Assembly (NCBI GenBank): GCA_027021285.1
Contig: JALUUP010000359.1
Location: 1 to 8,883, forward strand
Direction: 5' to 3'
Length of the DNA: 8,883 bases
Source of the DNA: Bacteroidota bacterium
GTDB lineage: Bacteria > Bacteroidota > Ignavibacteria > SZUA-365 > JAADGX01
The notes beneath the pieces were generated by a model. The model had not been told where the DNA came from. It ran no database searches and saw nothing but the letters and a program-made list of their open reading frames with translations. Each line of letters opens with the position of its first letter. The stretch's first letter is position 1. A program made the position numbers and the translations under genes. Shown piece by piece: positions 7,537 to 8,883 of the stretch.

Positions 7537-8691
7537 TCACACGCTCACCAGGCGTTTTCCAATCAGGTTCAGCTTGTGTTTCCTGATTGTTTCCGGTGTG
7601 AGGATATCCCCGCCGGGACTCACGAATTGCAGTGCATCGAACGGGCATTGCACGATACATGCTCCGCACTGCACGCAGAGATCGGCACGGGGAATGCGCG
7701 CCGTGTGTTGACGGTGGTCCACCTCGTAACAATCGCGGGGGCAGACCTGTTCGCAGAACCCCGCTCCCTTGCACTTCTCGACGTCGAGCCGGACCTTGAG
7801 CATGCGGTCCTCGTGCAGGCCGCTCTTGTACAGGGGAGTGCTTCCCATGAGATCGATGCTGATGATCAGGATGACCAGGAGCGACGCGAAGCCCCAGCGC
7901 AACATGAACTCCCACGAGGCATGATCGATAAGAACGCCAAACACGAGCAATCCCGCCAGAAAAAGGATCCACAGGACAAGGGGAATCTTGCCGAAATCGA
8001 AAATAACCGTGTACGAGCTGAACTTCTTCACCCTTTTCGCCTGCGGGTTCAACCAGTGTGAGTAGAGCGGAAAGGTGAGAAACGTCAGCAACGGCACGCT
8101 CCACAGGATTAGATTGACGGGCAGGAGAAAATCCGGCCAGACGAGCAGCGTGAGTAACGAAGCGATGATGGAAAAAGGAAACGCCCACATCACCGCCATC
8201 TCGAGGCGTTGACCGACCGGGAATCGGACTTTGCGCATTTCCCGGGTTTTCGAAAACGCGTTGGCGGTATAGGGCGGAATGTCCCTTGCGTACACCGGCC
8301 CCCACAGCGCCGTCCATCCCGTTCGTTTCTTGATTTCCCTGCCCTCGACGCCGGTCGCGGCGAGCTGCGGCAGCACGACCCTCCTGTGATCCACGAGATC
8401 CTGGATGCCGCTGGTGTTCAACGCGGAGACGACGGAGTGGTTTGTGAAATGTCCTCCCGCTGCGCCGCACCACACGTTGTATCCCTTGCTGTTGGCTACG
8501 AGAAGGTAGCAATTCATCCCTTGCAGGGCCCTTTTTACGCGCAGGACCGTGAGATGATAGTTGCATGTGAGGAAAACGGGAGCGTCGCGATCCGGTGAGC
8601 CGATGGTAACAAGGCCGGTTCGGCAGGGGACGGGGAAGCCGCGCAACCCTGTCTCGACGGCGTTGAAAAAAGCATAGAAGAGAGCATTCAC
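7537..8691 (-). CDS. HgcA-HgcB-like fusion: corrinoid-binding domain, membrane helices and C-terminal dicluster ferredoxin
   Basis: The 384-aa protein aligns by eye with HgcA, the membrane corrinoid protein of mercury methylation, followed by an HgcB-like ferredoxin. Shared HgcA blocks are APVFLTCNYHL (37-47), the cap-helix region KGYNVWCGAAGGHFT (69-83) with Cys75 in the place of the cobalt-ligand cysteine, HRRVVLPQLAATGVE (102-116), GWTALWGPVYARDIP (125-139) and MRKVRFPVGQRLE (152-164). At least four membrane helices follow (about 166-185, 188-210, 235-255, 263-283). The ferredoxin has CKGAGFCEQVCP (307-318), in which Ala310 stands where a second cysteine is usual, and a complete CVQCGACIVQCP (339-350). 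True HgcA has N(V/I)WCA(A/G)GK, and HgcB has C-terminal cysteines that are absent here. A mercury-methylating role is therefore doubtful. A membrane-bound corrinoid methyl carrier with its own electron input is the safer inference. The GTG start is set by GGAGG seven bases upstream and the 4-nt overlap with the methyltransferase. Confidence 0.85.
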   Translation of the reverse strand: MNALFYAFFNAVETGLRGFPVPCRTGLVTIGSPDRDAPVFLTCNYHLTVLRVKRALQGMNCYLLVANSKGYNVWCGAAGGHFTNHSVVSALNTSGIQDLVDHRRVVLPQLAATGVEGREIKKRTGWTALWGPVYARDIPPYTANAFSKTREMRKVRFPVGQRLEMAVMWAFPFSIIASLLTLLVWPDFLLPVNLILWSVPLLTFLTFPLYSHWLNPQAKRVKKFSSYTVIFDFGKIPLVLWILFLAGLLVFGVLIDHASWEFMLRWGFASLLVILIISIDLMGSTPLYKSGLHEDRMLKVRLDVEKCKGAGFCEQVCPRDCYEVDHRQHTARIPRADLCVQCGACIVQCPFDALQFVSPGGDILTPETIRKHKLNLIGKRLVSV

Positions 8692-8883
8692 GATTCATCC
8701 TCCCGGGCAGGCTTTACGGCTGCCAGCTCCAGGAAATTGTCCATGGGGCCGCTTCGCATGTCTTCGATGCGAAACCCTGCTTCCTGGACCTTTTCCGGCA
8801 AGTCCTTCACCGCCCTGGTCGTGGTTTGCGTGATAAGAATGGTAAGAGTGGAAAGAAAAAACCTTGCGATTCCGTTGAGGATG
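8688..8883 (-). CDS. Class I SAM-dependent methyltransferase, C-terminal 64 residues (5' end outside window)
   Basis: Only the last 64 codons are present, ending in TGA at 8690-8688. The tail LPEKVQEAGFRIEDMRSG, then PMDNFLELAAVKP is the usual end of UbiE/type-11 SAM methyltransferases: an amphipathic helix, AGF, a strand, then the final strand leading to a conserved lysine-proline. The SAM-binding motifs would lie upstream, outside the window. Its stop overlaps the GTG of the HgcAB-like gene by 4 nt, so the two are in one operon and probably serve one process. Substrate unknown; a small-molecule or membrane-associated substrate is possible given the hydrophobic stretch FFLSTLTILIT. Confidence 0.75.
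   Translation of the reverse strand, partial: ILNGIARFFLSTLTILITQTTTRAVKDLPEKVQEAGFRIEDMRSGPMDNFLELAAVKPAREDES
8699..8703 (-). promoter_or_regulatory. Strong Shine-Dalgarno site fixing the GTG start of the HgcAB-like gene
   Basis: GGAGG on the minus strand lies seven bases before GTG (8691-8689). A nearby ATG in another frame (8698) abuts GGAGG with no spacing and would give a protein without recognisable domains. The site sits inside the last codons of the methyltransferase gene, so translation is likely coupled. Confidence 0.8.

Noticed and set aside
7314..7586. A 90-codon GTG-started plus-strand ORF with a plausible-looking sequence (MEKEEGLAGEAVREN)
   Set aside because: It overlaps the conserved 3' end of the HgcAB-like gene on the opposite strand, has no good ribosome site, and its second half is low in quality.
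7537..8691. Calling this gene a confirmed mercury-methylation gene
   Set aside because: The cap-helix motif departs from N(V/I)WCA(A/G)GK, one ferredoxin cysteine is missing and the HgcB C-terminal cysteines are absent, so only the superfamily is supported.
7202..8698. A 498-codon minus-strand ORF overlapping the HgcAB-like gene
   Set aside because: It reads an alternate frame of a gene with clear domains, is rich in Arg, Pro and His as GC-rich shadows are, and its ATG has no spacing from GGAGG.
1..8883. CRISPR arrays, tRNA, rRNA, insertion sequences, integrase or att sites
   Set aside because: No regularly spaced direct repeats, no cloverleaf with a CCA-type end, no rRNA stretches, and no transposase-like protein or paired terminal repeats were seen on either strand.

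Overview
All genes in this window lie on the minus strand, so biological order runs from high to low coordinates. The content points to a strictly anaerobic bacterium: an oxygen-sensitive pyruvate:ferredoxin oxidoreductase (Por), several [4Fe-4S] proteins and a corrinoid-type membrane protein. A large secreted beta-helix protein whose end resembles those of FCB-group or deltaproteobacterial-type genomes fits a candidate phylum of that kind (KSB1/Zixibacteria/Marinimicrobia-like) or a Desulfobacterota relative. No rRNA or other marker gene is present, so the lineage is a guess.

Layout. (1) 8883-8688: the end of a class I SAM-dependent methyltransferase. (2) 8691-7537: a GTG-started gene that overlaps the methyltransferase stop by 4 nt (GTGA). 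It encodes a 384-aa fusion of a corrinoid-binding domain like HgcA, a membrane domain, and a dicluster ferredoxin like HgcB. HgcAB is the mercury-methylation pair, but the cap-helix motif here is NVWCGAAGG instead of N(V/I)WCA(A/G)GK, and one ferredoxin cysteine is replaced. It is therefore best seen as a divergent HgcAB-like paralogue of unknown substrate. (3) 7536-7093: no intact gene. It holds a possible remnant of a type A (Por/FlgD-like) C-terminal sorting tail, then a clear intrinsic terminator (7092-7062). (4) 6996-2509: a compact four-gene por operon: gamma (porC), a GltD-type NAD(P)H/FAD subunit fused to a PorD-type ferredoxin, alpha (porA) and beta (porB). (5) 2411-2205: a 68-aa two-helix membrane protein. 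(6) about 2116-1982: a decayed copy of the 3' end of a porA-like gene, 73 of 99 bases identical to the intact porA about 1.4 kb away. (7) 1981-1731: a leader region with hairpins. (8) 1730-1: a secreted right-handed beta-helix repeat protein that runs off the window.

How they may work together. Por oxidises pyruvate to acetyl-CoA and CO2. The fused FAD/ferredoxin subunit could pass the electrons to NAD(P)+ or take them from NAD(P)H. The HgcAB-like protein would need a low-potential donor to keep its cobalt reduced. Ferredoxin reduced by the neighbouring Por is a natural candidate, and the translationally coupled methyltransferase could be a methyl source or acceptor. That link is inferred from gene order and cofactor chemistry, and the terminator shows the two units are probably separate transcripts.
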